From Pantoea latae (GTDB lineage: Bacteria > Pseudomonadota > Gammaproteobacteria > Enterobacterales > Enterobacteriaceae): 64,000 bases of DNA. Shown here in pieces: positions 19,907 through 31,351 of this stretch; position 1 is the first letter of the stretch; every line of letters begins with the position of its first letter. Made by a program: the position numbers and the translations under genes. The notes below the pieces were generated by a model. The model was not told the DNA's origin and made no database searches. It was given only the letters and a program-made list of their open reading frames with translations. The DNA lies in assembly GCF_002077695.1 (NCBI RefSeq), contig NZ_MWUE01000026.1, forward strand, positions 62,001 to 126,000, read 5' to 3'.

Positions 19907-20293
19907 ATGAGCAATGTGCCAAACGAATTGAAGTACCGTGACAGTCATGAGTGGGTGCGTAAGGAAGCGGACGGCACCTTTACCGTCGGCATTACCGAAC
20001 ATGCTCAGGAGCTGCTGGGCGATATGGTGTTCGTCGACCTGCCCGACGTCGGCAACACCTACGCCGCAGGCGACGAGTGCGCCGTGGCGGAGTCGGTCAA
20101 AGCCGCGTCCGATATCTATGCGCCGCTTAGCGGCGAAATCGTCGCCGTGAACGAAGAGCTGGGCGACGCGCCGGAGCTGGTCAACAGCGAACCTTACGCC
20201 ACCGGCTGGCTGTTCAGAATCAAGCCCAGCGACGAATCTGAACTCGATTCGCTGCTGGACGCAGACGCCTATAAAGCCTCTATCGACGAATAA
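19907..20293 (+). CDS. gcvH: Glycine cleavage system H protein
   Basis: Lipoyl-carrier protein that shuttles the aminomethyl group between GcvP, GcvT and lipoamide dehydrogenase. The 128 residues contain the lipoylation site Lys in [15 protein letters not shown]. The start at 19907 is chosen because AGGAG lies eight bases upstream, and MSNVP is the family beginning; the ATG at 19901 is only two bases from that ribosome site. It lies 22 bases after gcvT. Confidence 0.96.
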   Translation: MSNVPNELKYRDSHEWVRKEADGTFTVGITEHAQELLGDMVFVDLPDVGNTYAAGDECAVAESVKAASDIYAPLSGEIVAVNEELGDAPELVNSEPYATGWLFRIKPSDESELDSLLDADAYKASIDE

Positions 20294-20301
20294 GCCACAG
20301 G

Positions 20302-20323
20302 GCGGCCAGGCGACGCTGGCCGC
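20302..20323 (+). other. Intercistronic hairpin between gcvH and gcvP
   Basis: GCGGCCAG / CTGGCCGC with a 6-base loop, eight bases after the gcvH stop and without a T-run. It probably protects or processes the mRNA inside the operon. Confidence 0.4.
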
Positions 20324-20376
20324 GTTTCAATGATTCGCCTTCTTTGTACTTCAGCCCGATTCAGGATTGACTGCTC

Positions 20377-23250
20377 ATGACCCAGACTTTAAGCCAGCTC
20401 GAACATAACGGCGCCTTTATTGAACGCCATATCGGTCCCTCGTCGGAACAACAGGCGTTGATGCTGGAGGCGATTGGCGCCAGCTCGCTGGATGCGCTGA
20501 TCGGCGCCATCGTGCCGGCCGACATTCAGCTGCCGGGCCCGCCCGCCGTCGGCGACGCCGCGACCGAGCAGCAGGCGCTGGCCGAGCTGAAGGCGATCGC
20601 GAGTCAGAACCAGCGCTACAAATCCTGGATCGGCATGGGCTACAGCGCGGTGGTGACGCCGCCGGTGATCCTGCGCAATATGCTGGAAAACCCAGGCTGG
20701 TACACCGCCTACACCCCCTATCAGCCGGAAGTGTCGCAGGGGCGCCTCGAGGCGCTGCTTAACTTCCAGCAGCTGACGCTCGATCTCACCGGTTTAGACA
20801 TCGCCTCTGCTTCGCTGCTGGATGAAGCGACGGCGGCGGCGGAAGCGATGGCGATGGCGAAGCGCGTCAGCAAGCTGAAAAACGCCGCTAAATTCTTTAT
20901 CGCGGAAGATATCCATCCGCAGACGCTGGACGTGGTGCGCACCCGCGCGGAAACCTTCGGCTTCGAGCTGATTATCGATCGCGCCGACAAAGCGCTGGAG
21001 CATGATGACGTGTTCGGCGTGCTGCTGCAGCAGGTCGGCACCACCGGCGAGGCGCACGACTACAGCGCGCTGATCGCCGAGCTGAAAAGCCGCAAAGTCG
21101 TGGTCAGCGTCGCGGCCGACTTTATGGCGCTGGTGCTGCTGGAAGCGCCCGGCAAGCAGGGCGCGGATATCGTCTTTGGATCGGCGCAGCGTTTCGGCGT
21201 GCCGATGGGCTACGGCGGCCCGCACGCCGCCTTCTTCGCCAGCCGCGACGAGCACAAACGTTCAATGCCGGGACGTATTATCGGCGTCTCGCGCGACGCC
21301 GCAGGCAACACCGCGCTGCGCATGGCGATGCAGACGCGCGAACAGCATATCCGCCGCGAAAAAGCGAACTCCAATATCTGCACCTCGCAGGTGCTGCTCG
21401 CCAATATCGCCGGGCTGTACGCGGTCTATCACGGCCCGAAAGGGCTAAAGCGCATCGCGTCGCGCATTCATCGTCTGACGACGATCCTTGCGGCCGGCCT
21501 GCAAAACGGCGGGCTGAAGCTGCGCCACAACAGCTGGTTCGATACCCTGACGGTTGAGGTGGCGGACAAAGGCGCGGTGCTGAACCGCGCGCTGAGCTTT
21601 GGCGTCAACCTGCGCAGCGATATTCATCACGCCGTCGGCATCACGCTGGACGAAACCACGCGTCGTGAAGATGTGCAGGCGCTGTTCGCCATTCTGCTCG
21701 GCGATGACCACGGCCAGGATATCGACAAGCTCGACGCCGCCGTGGCGGCCGACAGCCAGGCGATCCCCGCCGCGCAGCAGCGTCAGAGCGCCATCCTGAC
21801 CCATCCGGTGTTCAACCGTCATCACAGCGAAACCGAGATGATGCGCTATATGCACAGCCTGGAGAAAAAAGATCTGGCGCTGAACCAGGCGATGATCCCG
21901 CTCGGCTCCTGCACCATGAAGCTGAACGCCGCGGCAGAAATGATCCCCATTACCTGGCCGGAGTTCGCCGAACTGCATCCTTTCTGCCCGGCAGAACAGG
22001 CCGCCGGCTACCTGCAGATGATTGGCCAGCTGTCACAGTGGCTGGTGCAGCTCACCGGCTACGATGCGCTCTGCATGCAGCCCAACTCGGGCGCGCAGGG
22101 CGAATACGCCGGGCTGCTGGCGATCCGCCGCTATCACGAAAGCCGTAACGAGGGCGCGCGCAATCTCTGTTTGATCCCGAGTTCCGCGCACGGCACTAAC
22201 CCCGCGTCGGCGCAGATGGCGGGCATGGAGGTGGTGGTAGTGGCCTGCGACAAGCAGGGCAATATCGATCTTGGCGACCTGCGCGAGAAAGCGGCGCAGG
22301 CGGGCGAGCATCTCTCCTGCATTATGGTGACCTATCCGTCGACGCACGGCGTGTATGAAGAGACCATTCGCGAGGTGTGCCAGATCGTGCATCAGCACCG
22401 CGGCCAGGTCTATCTCGACGGCGCTAACATGAACGCACAGGTCGGCATTACCACGCCGGGCTACATCGGCGCGGACGTGTCGCACCTGAACCTGCATAAA
22501 ACCTTCTGTATCCCGCACGGCGGCGGCGGTCCAGGCATGGGGCCGATCGGCGTGAAAGCGCACCTGGCGCCCTTTGTGCCAGGTCACAGCGTGGTGCAGA
22601 TCGACGGCGTGCTGACGCAGCAGGGTGCGGTTTCCGCGGCGCCGTTCGGCAGCGCCTCTATCCTGCCGATCAGCTGGATGTATATCCGCATGATGGGTGC
22701 AGAGGGGCTGAAGCGCGCCAGCCAGGTCGCCATTCTCAACGCTAACTACATTGCCAGCCGCCTGCAGTCGGCCTATCCGATCCTCTATGCCGGCCGCGAC
22801 GGCCGCGTGGCGCACGAGTGTATTCTCGACATTCGTCCGCTGAAGGAGCAGACCGGCATCAGCGAGCTGGATATCGCCAAGCGTTTGATCGATTATGGCT
22901 TCCATGCGCCGACCATGTCGTTCCCGGTCGCCGGCACCCTGATGGTGGAGCCGACCGAGTCCGAGAGCAAAATCGAGCTGGATCGCTTTATCGACGCGAT
23001 GCTCGCTATCCGCATGGAGATCGACCGCGTGGCGGACGGCGAATGGCCGGCAGAGGACAACCCGCTGGTTAACGCGCCGCATACCCAGGTTGAAATCGTT
23101 GGCGAATGGCGCCACCCCTACAGCCGCGAGCTGGCGGTGTTCCCGGCGGGCAGCGACAACAAATACTGGCCGACGGTGAAGCGCCTCGACGACGTGTTCG
23201 GCGATCGCAACCTGTTCTGTTCCTGCGTGCCGATGAGCGACTATCAGTAA
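20377..23250 (+). CDS. gcvP: Glycine dehydrogenase (decarboxylating), P protein
   Basis: PLP-dependent decarboxylase that loads the aminomethyl group of glycine onto GcvH. The 957 residues are the full single-chain form (both halves fused), as in E. coli. The N-terminal half begins FIERHIGPS; the C-terminal half has the PLP-lysine segment [21 protein letters not shown] and [11 protein letters not shown]. It ends gcvTHP and is followed by a strong terminator. Confidence 0.97.
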   Translation: MTQTLSQLEHNGAFIERHIGPSSEQQALMLEAIGASSLDALIGAIVPADIQLPGPPAVGDAATEQQALAELKAIASQNQRYKSWIGMGYSAVVTPPVILRNMLENPGWYTAYTPYQPEVSQGRLEALLNFQQLTLDLTGLDIASASLLDEATAAAEAMAMAKRVSKLKNAAKFFIAEDIHPQTLDVVRTRAETFGFELIIDRADKALEHDDVFGVLLQQVGTTGEAHDYSALIAELKSRKVVVSVAADFMALVLLEAPGKQGADIVFGSAQRFGVPMGYGGPHAAFFASRDEHKRSMPGRIIGVSRDAAGNTALRMAMQTREQHIRREKANSNICTSQVLLANIAGLYAVYHGPKGLKRIASRIHRLTTILAAGLQNGGLKLRHNSWFDTLTVEVADKGAVLNRALSFGVNLRSDIHHAVGITLDETTRREDVQALFAILLGDDHGQDIDKLDAAVAADSQAIPAAQQRQSAILTHPVFNRHHSETEMMRYMHSLEKKDLALNQAMIPLGSCTMKLNAAAEMIPITWPEFAELHPFCPAEQAAGYLQMIGQLSQWLVQLTGYDALCMQPNSGAQGEYAGLLAIRRYHESRNEGARNLCLIPSSAHGTNPASAQMAGMEVVVVACDKQGNIDLGDLREKAAQAGEHLSCIMVTYPSTHGVYEETIREVCQIVHQHRGQVYLDGANMNAQVGITTPGYIGADVSHLNLHKTFCIPHGGGGPGMGPIGVKAHLAPFVPGHSVVQIDGVLTQQGAVSAAPFGSASILPISWMYIRMMGAEGLKRASQVAILNANYIASRLQSAYPILYAGRDGRVAHECILDIRPLKEQTGISELDIAKRLIDYGFHAPTMSFPVAGTLMVEPTESESKIELDRFIDAMLAIRMEIDRVADGEWPAEDNPLVNAPHTQVEIVGEWRHPYSRELAVFPAGSDNKYWPTVKRLDDVFGDRNLFCSCVPMSDYQ

Positions 23251-23273
23251 ACGCCGCGTCACACCGACCACAA

Positions 23274-23299
23274 GGGCCGCTTATCCGGCCCTTTTTTTT
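23274..23299 (+). terminator. Intrinsic terminator after gcvP
   Basis: GGGCCG / CGGCCC stem with a 6-base loop and eight Ts. It ends only ten bases before the ygfF ATG, and the ygfF ribosome site (GGAG) directly follows the T-run. Confidence 0.88.
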
Positions 23300-23308
23300 G
23301 GAGAAAAT

Positions 23309-24061
23309 ATGAGACTGGCTCTGGTAACCGGCGCAAGCCGGGGGATTGGCCGCGCAACGGCGCTGAAGCTGGCGCAGCAGGGCTATCGCGTGGCGGTCAA
23401 CTATCGGAAGCGCGCGCAGGAGGCGCAGCAGGTGGTTGCCGCGATCCGCGAGCAGGGCGGCGACGCCTTTGCCGTGCAGGCGGATATCGCCGACGAGGCG
23501 CAGGTAATGGCGCTGTTTCAGCGGCTGGACGAGGAAGATAAACCGCTCGGCGTGCTGGTCAACAATGCCGGCATCCTGTTTACCCAGTGTCGGGTGGAAG
23601 ATCTCAGCGCCGAGCGCCTGCAGCGCGTCTTCGCCACCAACGTCACCGGCGCCTTTCTCTGCTGCCGCGAAGCGGTAAAACGCATGGCCACGCAGCACGG
23701 CGGGCTGGGCGGAGCGATTATCAACGTCTCCTCTGCCGCGTCGCGTCTTGGCGCGCCGGGAGAGTATGTTGATTACGCGGCGTCGAAAGGGGCGATGGAT
23801 GCGCTGACCAAAGGGCTGTCGCTGGAGGTGGCGGCGCAGGGCATTCGCGTCAACAGCGTCAGGCCGGGCTTTATCTATACCGAGATGCATGCAGACGGCG
23901 GCGAGCCGGGGCGGGTCGATCGCGTGGCGGCGATGGCGGGTGCCATCCCGATGGGACGCGGCGGCGAAGCGGAGGAGATCGCCGAAGCGATCGTCTGGCT
24001 GGCGAGCGAGGCGGCCTCCTACGTGACCGGCACCTTTATCGACGCCGCCGGCGGCCGCTAG
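23309..24061 (+). CDS. ygfF: Short-chain dehydrogenase/reductase YgfF
   Basis: 250-residue classical SDR with the NAD(P) loop VTGASRGIGRATA (about residues 6-18), the NNAG motif, the catalytic Ser in NVSSAAS and the YxxxK pair in YVDYAASKGAMD. It aligns throughout with E. coli YgfF (247), including CVRPGFIYTEMHA-like VRPGFIYTEMHADGGEPGR. Its substrate is unknown. The family resembles sugar or glucose dehydrogenases, which is at most a hint. Because it starts right after the gcvP terminator, it probably depends on read-through or on a promoter inside gcvP. Confidence 0.88.
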   Translation: MRLALVTGASRGIGRATALKLAQQGYRVAVNYRKRAQEAQQVVAAIREQGGDAFAVQADIADEAQVMALFQRLDEEDKPLGVLVNNAGILFTQCRVEDLSAERLQRVFATNVTGAFLCCREAVKRMATQHGGLGGAIINVSSAASRLGAPGEYVDYAASKGAMDALTKGLSLEVAAQGIRVNSVRPGFIYTEMHADGGEPGRVDRVAAMAGAIPMGRGGEAEEIAEAIVWLASEAASYVTGTFIDAAGGR

Positions 24062-24064
24062 CGA

Positions 24065-24095
24065 CCTGGCCGCGCCCGTGACGGCGCGGCCCAGG
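24065..24095. terminator. Hairpin between convergent ygfF and bglA
   Basis: CCTGGCCGCGCC pairs with GGCGCGGCCCAGG around a 6-base loop with one bulged base. It lies between the two stop codons and has no long T-run on either strand. Confidence 0.6.
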
Positions 24096-24099
24096 AGCC

Positions 24100-25548
<1,449 letters not shown>

Positions 25549-25600
25549 TCAGCGAAATAGGTATGGCCGCGAGTGTAGCAAAGCAAAAAACGAAGTCACG

Positions 25601-25628
25601 ATATAACACCGGCGCGCCGGTGTGATAT
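25601..25628. promoter_or_regulatory. 28-bp palindrome upstream of bglA
   Basis: ATATAACACCGGCG and CGCCGGTGTGATAT form an inverted repeat with a single mismatch and no spacer. The direct repeat GTCACG flanks it on both sides. It lies between the regulator stop and the bglA start, about 60 bases before bglA. It could be an operator for the RpiR-type protein or a hairpin in the mRNA. Confidence 0.5.
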
Positions 25629-25652
25629 GTCACGCGGCGAAAACAGGCTGTT

Positions 25653-26372
25653 TTATTTAATCAGCAGGCGGCCGACAGCTTCGAGAATATACATCACCGG
25701 CACCTGGGTGGTGATATCGTAATTGTCGCTCAGGCGGATCACCGGGACGTGGTAGGCGAGGGTAAAATCGCTCATTTTCGCCAGCGAGCTGCTCTCGGAG
25801 TGGGTGATCGCCAGCGTCTGACAGCGGCGCAGGCTAAACTGGCTGGCAAGACGCAATATTTCCGGCGTCTCGCCAGAAACGGAGAGCAATATCGCCAGCG
25901 TATTGTCATCCACGTTGCCGCTCACCGGATAATAGGGATCGTCGATATAGTGACTGAATTTACCGACGTTAGAGAAAAAGCGCGCGCCATATTTGGCGAG
26001 GCTGCCTGAGGTACCGGCGCCAATAAAGAAAAGCTGCTCGGCGCGATTAATCATCTCTGCGGCGCGGGATATCAGCGCGCTAAATTCATCGTTATTAATG
26101 CTTTTGAAAAAGCTGAGCATTTCGCTGACGCCGACGTTCGCCTGCACCGGCTGCGCCTGCTGCTGCGCCAGCCGAAAGCGGATGCGGAATTCGGACCAGC
26201 CGTCGCACCCCATCTTGCGGCAGAAACGCAGCACGGTGGTGGTCGAGACGCCCGCCCGCTCCGCCAGCTCGCGGATGGTCATATAGCTGACGCTTTCCGG
26301 ATGTTTAATGATGTCGTGATAAACCTGCATTTCCAGCGCGTTCAGGCTGGCAAGATCGTGATGAGAGAACAT
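25653..26372 (-). CDS. MurR/RpiR family transcriptional regulator
   Basis: 239 residues. The N-terminal helix-turn-helix ([25 protein letters not shown], about residues 31-55) is of the RpiR type. It is followed by a SIS phosphosugar-binding domain from about residue 90 to the end ([17 protein letters not shown] and [12 protein letters not shown] hold the sugar-phosphate loops). It is upstream of bglA on the same strand, so a phosphorylated beta-glucoside is a reasonable effector, by inference. It diverges from trhA. Confidence 0.85.
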   Translation of the reverse strand: MFSHHDLASLNALEMQVYHDIIKHPESVSYMTIRELAERAGVSTTTVLRFCRKMGCDGWSEFRIRFRLAQQQAQPVQANVGVSEMLSFFKSINNDEFSALISRAAEMINRAEQLFFIGAGTSGSLAKYGARFFSNVGKFSHYIDDPYYPVSGNVDDNTLAILLSVSGETPEILRLASQFSLRRCQTLAITHSESSSLAKMSDFTLAYHVPVIRLSDNYDITTQVPVMYILEAVGRLLIK

Positions 26373-26466
26373 CTGCGGGCGCGCTCATAGGAGTAAGATC
26401 GCCGAGCAGTGTAGCAGATTTGCGCGCGCGTCAGGCTGTAACACGCCTTCACAGTTTAATTTTAGC

Positions 26467-26478
26467 GTACAAGTGTAC
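26467..26478. promoter_or_regulatory. Short palindrome in the divergent regulator-trhA region
   Basis: GTACA-AG-TGTAC, 73 bases before the trhA start and about 95 bases before the start of the RpiR-type gene. It could be an operator; I cannot name the binding protein. Confidence 0.25.
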
Positions 26479-26550
26479 TCTGAAAATATTCCTGGCTATG
26501 CTGGTGGTCAGAAAATCCGCACTCACCGCGAGGTTCAGACGCGTTCCATT

Positions 26551-27201
26551 ATGAAAAATCGTTTAGTATTCCAGGGCTATTCGCTCGCTGAAGAGATCGC
26601 CAACAGCATCAGTCATGGATTCGGCTGCCTGTTCGGTATTGTCGGTCTGGTGCTGCTGCTGATGCAGGCGGTTGAAATGAATGCCACCGCCACCGCCATT
26701 ACCAGCTACAGCCTCTACGGCGGCAGCATGATCCTGCTGTTCCTGGCGTCGACCCTGTATCACGCCATTCCCCATCACCGCGCTAAGCGCTGGCTGAAAA
26801 AACTCGACCACTGCGCCATCTATCTGCTGATTGCCGGCACCTATACGCCGTTTCTGCTGGTGGGCCTGAAATCGCCGCTGGCGCACGGGCTGATGGTGGT
26901 GATCTGGAGCCTCGCGCTGGCAGGCATTATCTTTAAGCTCACCATCGCGCACCGCTTTAAGGCGCTGTCGCTGGTGACCTATCTCTGCATGGGATGGCTG
27001 TCACTGGTGGTGATCTATCAGCTGGCGCTGAAACTCTCGGCGGGCGGCGTCTGGCTGCTGGCGGCGGGCGGCATCATCTATTCACTCGGCGTTATCTTCT
27101 ACGTGGCGAGGCGCATACCCTACAACCATGCGATCTGGCACGGCTTTGTGCTGGGCGGCAGCGCCTGCCATTTCTGTGCCATCTACTTCTATGTGATGTA
27201 A
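26551..27201 (+). CDS. trhA: Hemolysin-III/PAQR family membrane protein TrhA
   Basis: 216-residue inner-membrane protein with seven hydrophobic segments, aligning throughout with E. coli YqfA (219). The family motif residues are present: [12 protein letters not shown] (Glu and His), [10 protein letters not shown] and, near the C-terminus, [17 protein letters not shown]. In E. coli it influences membrane fluidity homeostasis. The ATG at 26551 fits the family beginning; its ribosome site is weak. The reading frame continues upstream to 26473, but that part is unconserved. Confidence 0.88.
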   Translation: MKNRLVFQGYSLAEEIANSISHGFGCLFGIVGLVLLLMQAVEMNATATAITSYSLYGGSMILLFLASTLYHAIPHHRAKRWLKKLDHCAIYLLIAGTYTPFLLVGLKSPLAHGLMVVIWSLALAGIIFKLTIAHRFKALSLVTYLCMGWLSLVVIYQLALKLSAGGVWLLAAGGIIYSLGVIFYVARRIPYNHAIWHGFVLGGSACHFCAIYFYVM

Positions 27202-27203
27202 CG

Positions 27204-27234
27204 CACCGCAACCGGCGGCCAGCCGGTTGCGGTG
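27204..27234. terminator. Hairpin between convergent trhA and ygfZ
   Basis: A perfect 13-bp stem (CACCGCAACCGGC / GCCGGTTGCGGTG) with a 5-base loop, occupying nearly the whole 38-base gap. No long T-run. It probably serves both genes. Confidence 0.65.
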
Positions 27235-27239
27235 AAGGA

Positions 27240-28223
27240 TCACTCCTCCAGAGAATAGGGCAGCGGCTGAATCAGCAGACGGCCGCCTTCGTCGCCCTCG
27301 ACGCGCAGCACGCTTTCCGGCGCCAGATCGTTGTTCATCACCACCTGAACCCACACCGCGCCATCGTCAAGCTGAACGGCGGCCAGCACCGTGCCGGTGC
27401 GACGCCAGCGCTCACCCATCTGCAGCTCCAGCGAATCGTTCGCGGCGGGCACCCGGCTCGCCTGGCCCGCCAGCCAGTAGAGCGCGCGCTTGTTGGCGCC
27501 GCGGAATTTCGCGCGCGCCACCATTTCCTGGCCGGTGTAGCAGCCTTTTTTAAAGCTGATGGCGTCGAGCGCCTGCAAATTGGTGGCCTGCGGGATCAGC
27601 TGCGCGGCGGTCGCCGGCTCGATCACCGGAATACCCGCCTCGATATCCAGCGCCAGCCACTGCATGCTGTCGTTGAGCTGCGCGTCGTCGGCCAGCTGCT
27701 GCTGCAGCGCCTGCGCCTGCTCGCGCGTTGTGACGATCAGGAAGCGCTCTGCGGGCGCGGCGAACCACAGCAGGGTGCTTTCCGCCTGCTGCACCACCGG
27801 ATGCGCGCTGTCCGGCAGGGCGTCGAACAGGCTGGTCAGCGCCGCGCGCGCCTGAAAGCCCGCCACGCCAAGCAGCACCGCGTCGTCGTCCGGTGCCAGC
27901 GTCACCTTAGAGAACACCGCATACTTTTTCAGTTCGGTCAGCTGCGTGTCGCGCAGTTCGCGGCGCACCAGATAGGCGTAGCCTTCGCCGCGATGGAACA
28001 GGCGCAGGTTGCTCCACATTTTGCCTTTGGCGTCGCAGTGCGCCGCCGGGCGATGCTGATCCGCCGCCAGCGCGGCGACGTCCAGCGTAAGCTGACCCTG
28101 CAGATAAGAGGTGCTGTCGGGACCCTGCACCGACACCAGCGCCCAGCCGTCCAGCGACATCAGGGTTAACGGCAGGCGAGAGGCGGCCACGGGCTGGCGC
28201 GGCGGTAAGCTGAAAATAGGCAT
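27240..28223 (-). CDS. ygfZ: Folate-dependent Fe-S/tRNA modification protein YgfZ
   Basis: 327-residue cytosolic protein of the YgfZ/GcvT family, needed for activity of some Fe-S enzymes such as MiaB, and using tetrahydrofolate. The signature [17 protein letters not shown] with its conserved Cys is present in the C-terminal half. Length matches E. coli (326). It diverges from sdhE-ygfX, another pair of cofactor-assembly genes. The ATG at 28223 begins MPIFSLPP. Confidence 0.93.
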   Translation of the reverse strand: MPIFSLPPRQPVAASRLPLTLMSLDGWALVSVQGPDSTSYLQGQLTLDVAALAADQHRPAAHCDAKGKMWSNLRLFHRGEGYAYLVRRELRDTQLTELKKYAVFSKVTLAPDDDAVLLGVAGFQARAALTSLFDALPDSAHPVVQQAESTLLWFAAPAERFLIVTTREQAQALQQQLADDAQLNDSMQWLALDIEAGIPVIEPATAAQLIPQATNLQALDAISFKKGCYTGQEMVARAKFRGANKRALYWLAGQASRVPAANDSLELQMGERWRRTGTVLAAVQLDDGAVWVQVVMNNDLAPESVLRVEGDEGGRLLIQPLPYSLEE

Positions 28224-28439
28224 TGGCTATCCTGGTTACGAAGGTTAATCCTGACTCAATGTTAAAAGAGCGCACTGGCTTTGCAACCGGTTTAGGGGAT
28301 CGGGCGCACAAATCGCGAGCCGGCGCGGCAACCGCAGCCCGATGCGTGCGGCGCGGCGCACAGCCTGCCCACGCGCCTCTGCAGGCGTCAGCAAACCAGG
28401 TTACACTAGCCGCACTTTCCTGACTGCGGAACAACACAT

Positions 28440-28706
28440 ATGGATATTCATGACAAATCGCGCATTCACTGGGCGTGCCGTCGCGGCATGCTGGAGCTGG
28501 ATGTCGCTATCATGCCCTTCTTCAAATATGAGTATGACACCCTCAGCGATAGCGATAAAAAAGCGTTCGTGGCGCTGCTCAAGAGCGACGATCCCGATCT
28601 GTTCAACTGGATGATGGACCATGGCGAACCGGCCGATCCCGAGCTGAAGCGCATCATCCGGCTGATCCAGCAGCGCAACCGTGAACGCGGCCCCGTGGCA
28701 ATGTAA
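28440..28706 (+). CDS. sdhE: FAD assembly factor SdhE
   Basis: 88-residue protein that promotes covalent flavinylation of succinate dehydrogenase and fumarate reductase flavoproteins. The conserved RGMLELD motif (Arg-Gly at about 15-16, Glu) is present. Length and sequence match E. coli YgfY. Its 3' end overlaps the GTG start of ygfX by 26 bases, so translation is probably coupled. Confidence 0.95.
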   Translation: MDIHDKSRIHWACRRGMLELDVAIMPFFKYEYDTLSDSDKKAFVALLKSDDPDLFNWMMDHGEPADPELKRIIRLIQQRNRERGPVAM

Positions 28707-29091
28707 GCTGCGCCCGTCGCGTCAGGCGCGCCTGCTGCACGGCGTTTTTGCCGCCGGCGCGCTGCTGCTGGTGGCGGGCGCACCGCTGCCCGCCGCTGGC
28801 TGGCTGATAAAACTGCCGCTAATGCTGTGGATGATGCGGGAGAGCCGCCAGCAGCAGCGACGACTGGCGCAGCGGCGAGGCCTGTTGCAGATTAAAGGCG
28901 ACGACAGCTGGCGCTGGCAGGGCGTGCGCTGGCGCATCGCCGCTCCGATCCGCTGGCTGCCGGGCGCGGCGCTGCTGGTGCTGCGCAGTGAGAAAGGGCG
29001 CACGCAGCGGCTGTGGCTGCTGCAGGATATGATGTCGCGCAGCCGATGGCGTCAGTTTCGCGCCCGCCTGCTGTGGCGCGAGAGGCCGTAG
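28681..29091 (+). CDS. ygfX: Inner-membrane protein YgfX (CptA)
   Basis: 136 residues with two close hydrophobic segments near residues 18-50 and a basic cytoplasmic C-terminal part, the layout of E. coli YgfX (135). In E. coli it was proposed as a toxin acting on MreB/FtsZ with SdhE as antitoxin; in Serratia it works with SdhE in flavinylation-linked phenotypes. Those claims are disputed. The start is a GTG inside sdhE. The sequence is poorly conserved, so the call rests on position, length and topology. Confidence 0.8.
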   Translation: MNAAPWQCKLRPSRQARLLHGVFAAGALLLVAGAPLPAAGWLIKLPLMLWMMRESRQQQRRLAQRRGLLQIKGDDSWRWQGVRWRIAAPIRWLPGAALLVLRSEKGRTQRLWLLQDMMSRSRWRQFRARLLWRERP

Positions 29092-29098
29092 CGGCGCG

Positions 29099-29617
29099 CT
29101 ACAGCAGCGCGGCGGTTTCGGTCAGGATCTGTTCGCACCACTGTTCGATGCGTTCATCGGTGACGTCGAACTGATTAACGTCGTCCAGCGCCAGGCCGAC
29201 GAACCGGGTGCCATCGGCGCTAAGCGGCTTCGGGCTGGTAAACTCATAGCCGTCGAGCGGCCAGTAGCCGACGAACTTCACGCCCATCGGCTGCAGCAGC
29301 TCATGCAGCATGCCGAGCGCGTCGAGAAACCATTCGCTATAGCCGATCTGATCGCCCATGCCGTAGAGCGCGACGATTTTATCGCGCAGGTTGAGCGTCG
29401 ACAGCTGCGGCCAGATCGCTTCCCAGTCCTCCTGCAGCTCGCCGAAATCCCAGGTCGGAATGCCCAGAATCAGCAAATCGTACTGCTCCATCAGCAGCGG
29501 ATCGTCATCTTTCACGTTGTGCAGCGTGACCAGCTCAGCGCCGATAAAGTCGCGGATTTTCTCTGCGGCCATTTCGGTGTAGCAGGTGCTGGAGCCATAA
29601 AAAAGACCAATTTTCAT
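29099..29617 (-). CDS. fldB: Flavodoxin 2
   Basis: 172-residue long-chain flavodoxin (E. coli FldB 173), an FMN electron carrier. The phosphate loop [12 protein letters not shown] is at the N-terminus and the FMN aromatic segments follow ([24 protein letters not shown]). Family members receive electrons from ferredoxin/flavodoxin NADP reductase. It converges on ygfX with a 7-base gap and diverges from xerD, as in E. coli. Confidence 0.94.
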   Translation of the reverse strand: MKIGLFYGSSTCYTEMAAEKIRDFIGAELVTLHNVKDDDPLLMEQYDLLILGIPTWDFGELQEDWEAIWPQLSTLNLRDKIVALYGMGDQIGYSEWFLDALGMLHELLQPMGVKFVGYWPLDGYEFTSPKPLSADGTRFVGLALDDVNQFDVTDERIEQWCEQILTETAALL

Positions 29618-29719
29618 GCAGATAATGCTCTGGGTAAGACTGACTTTGGCGCAATTGTATCAGAAGCAGGGCAGATTCAGGCATAATGAGCACGATTTCA
29701 CCTCAAGGGCGGCGATACC

Positions 29720-30613
29720 GTGCAAGACAGCGACCTGACAGAACAGTTTCTGGATGCGCTCTGGATTGAACGCAATCTGGCGCAAAATACCTTGTCCTCC
29801 TATCGCCAGGACCTGAAGACGCTGACCGACTGGCTGCGGCATCACGGCCTGACGCTGCTGACGCTGCAGACGGCGGATCTGCAGCAGTTCCTCTCGGAGC
29901 GGCTGGAGGGCGGCTATAAAGCCAGCAGCTCGGCGCGGCTGCTCAGCGCCATGCGGCGCATCTTTCAGTATCTCTACCGCGAAAAGCTGCGCAGCGACGA
30001 TCCCAGCACGCTGCTCTCCGCGCCGAAACTGCCGCAGCGGCTGCCGAAGGATCTCAGCGAGGCGCAGGTCGAACGCCTGCTGCAGGCGCCCAGCACCGAT
30101 ATCCCGCTGGAGCTGCGCGACAAGGCGATGCTGGAGCTGCTCTACGCCACCGGGCTGCGCGTCTCTGAACTGGTCGGGCTGACCCTGAGCGACATCAGCC
30201 TGCGCCAGGGCGTGGTGCGCGTGATCGGTAAAGGCAATAAAGAGCGTCTGGTGCCGCTGGGCGAAGAGGCGGTTTACTGGCTCGAACACTACCTGGAACA
30301 TGGCCGTCCCTGGCTGCTGAACGGCCAGACGCTGGACGTGATGTTTCCCAGCAGCCGCGCGCAGCAGATGACGCGCCAGACCTTCTGGCACCGCATCAAG
30401 CACTACGCCGTGCTGGCGGGCATCGACAGCGAAAAACTGTCGCCGCACGTGCTGCGGCACGCCTTCGCCACCCATTTGTTGAACCACGGCGCCGACCTGC
30501 GTGTCGTACAGATGTTGCTGGGACACAGCGACCTCTCGACCACGCAAATTTATACGCACGTCGCCACCGAGCGGCTGCGTCAGTTGCATCAACAGCATCA
30601 TCCGCGCGCCTGA
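29720..30613 (+). CDS. xerD: Site-specific tyrosine recombinase XerD
   Basis: Partner of XerC in resolving chromosome dimers at dif under FtsK control. 297 residues; the catalytic set is visible: Arg147, Lys171, His243, Arg246, His269 and the nucleophile Tyr278 in STTQIYTHV. The N-terminal core-binding SAM-like domain covers about residues 5-90. The start is GTG at 29720, giving MQDSDL. It is first of xerD-dsbC-recJ. Confidence 0.96.
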   Translation: MQDSDLTEQFLDALWIERNLAQNTLSSYRQDLKTLTDWLRHHGLTLLTLQTADLQQFLSERLEGGYKASSSARLLSAMRRIFQYLYREKLRSDDPSTLLSAPKLPQRLPKDLSEAQVERLLQAPSTDIPLELRDKAMLELLYATGLRVSELVGLTLSDISLRQGVVRVIGKGNKERLVPLGEEAVYWLEHYLEHGRPWLLNGQTLDVMFPSSRAQQMTRQTFWHRIKHYAVLAGIDSEKLSPHVLRHAFATHLLNHGADLRVVQMLLGHSDLSTTQIYTHVATERLRQLHQQHHPRA

Positions 30614-30634
30614 CGCGGACATTAAGGAAAGAAG

Positions 30635-31345
30635 ATGAAGAAATTTCTCCTGCTGGCCCTGTTGGCTGGCGCCTTTAGCAGCGCAGCTCAGGCCGATGAC
30701 GGCGCCATCCTGCAGTCTCTGAAAAAGCTGGGGCTGAAGCAGACCGAAATCACCGCGTCGCCGCTGCCGGGCTTTAAAACCGTGCTGACGGAGAGCGGGG
30801 TGATTTACGTCACCGAAGACGGCAAGCATATGATCCAGGGCCCGCTCTATGACGTCAGCGGCGCGCAGCCGGTCAACGTCACCAATCAGCTGCTCGACAA
30901 AAAGGTCGAGGCGCTGGCGCCGCAGATGATCGTCTACAAAGCGGCAAAAGAGCAGCATGTGATCACCGTTTTCACCGACATCACCTGCGGCTACTGCCGC
31001 AAGCTGCATGAGCAGATGGCCGACTACAACGCGCTGGGCATCACGGTGCGCTATCTCGCCTTCCCGCGCGAAGGGCTGCACGGCCAGGTGGAAACCGCCA
31101 TGAAGGCGATCTGGTGCGCAGCCGATCGCAACAAAGCGTTTGACGACGCGATGAAGGGCAACGCGCCGCAAATGAGCGCGCCGGACAGCTGCAAAATCGA
31201 TCTCGACCAGCACTACAAGCTGGGCATTCTCTACGGTATTCAGGGCACCCCGGCGATCCTGACCGACTCCGGCATGATGATCCCGGGTTATCAGGGGCCG
31301 CAGGAGCTGAAACAGGTGCTGGATCAGCAGAAGCGCGGTGGCTAA
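30635..31345 (+). CDS. dsbC: Thiol:disulfide interchange protein DsbC
   Basis: Periplasmic disulfide isomerase kept reduced by DsbD. 236 residues, the same as E. coli: a signal peptide of about 20 residues ending AQA, an N-terminal dimerisation domain and a thioredoxin-like domain with the active site Cys118-Gly-Tyr-Cys121 and the cis-Pro segment GTPAIL. The start follows AAGGAAAGAAG. It lies 21 bases after xerD and just before recJ. Confidence 0.96.
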   Translation: MKKFLLLALLAGAFSSAAQADDGAILQSLKKLGLKQTEITASPLPGFKTVLTESGVIYVTEDGKHMIQGPLYDVSGAQPVNVTNQLLDKKVEALAPQMIVYKAAKEQHVITVFTDITCGYCRKLHEQMADYNALGITVRYLAFPREGLHGQVETAMKAIWCAADRNKAFDDAMKGNAPQMSAPDSCKIDLDQHYKLGILYGIQGTPAILTDSGMMIPGYQGPQELKQVLDQQKRGG

Positions 31346-31351
31346 TTGGCA

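Noticed and set aside
28681..28706. sdhE-ygfX as a toxin-antitoxin module
   Set aside because: The overlap alone does not show it; SdhE is an established flavinylation factor, and the toxin claim for YgfX is contested.
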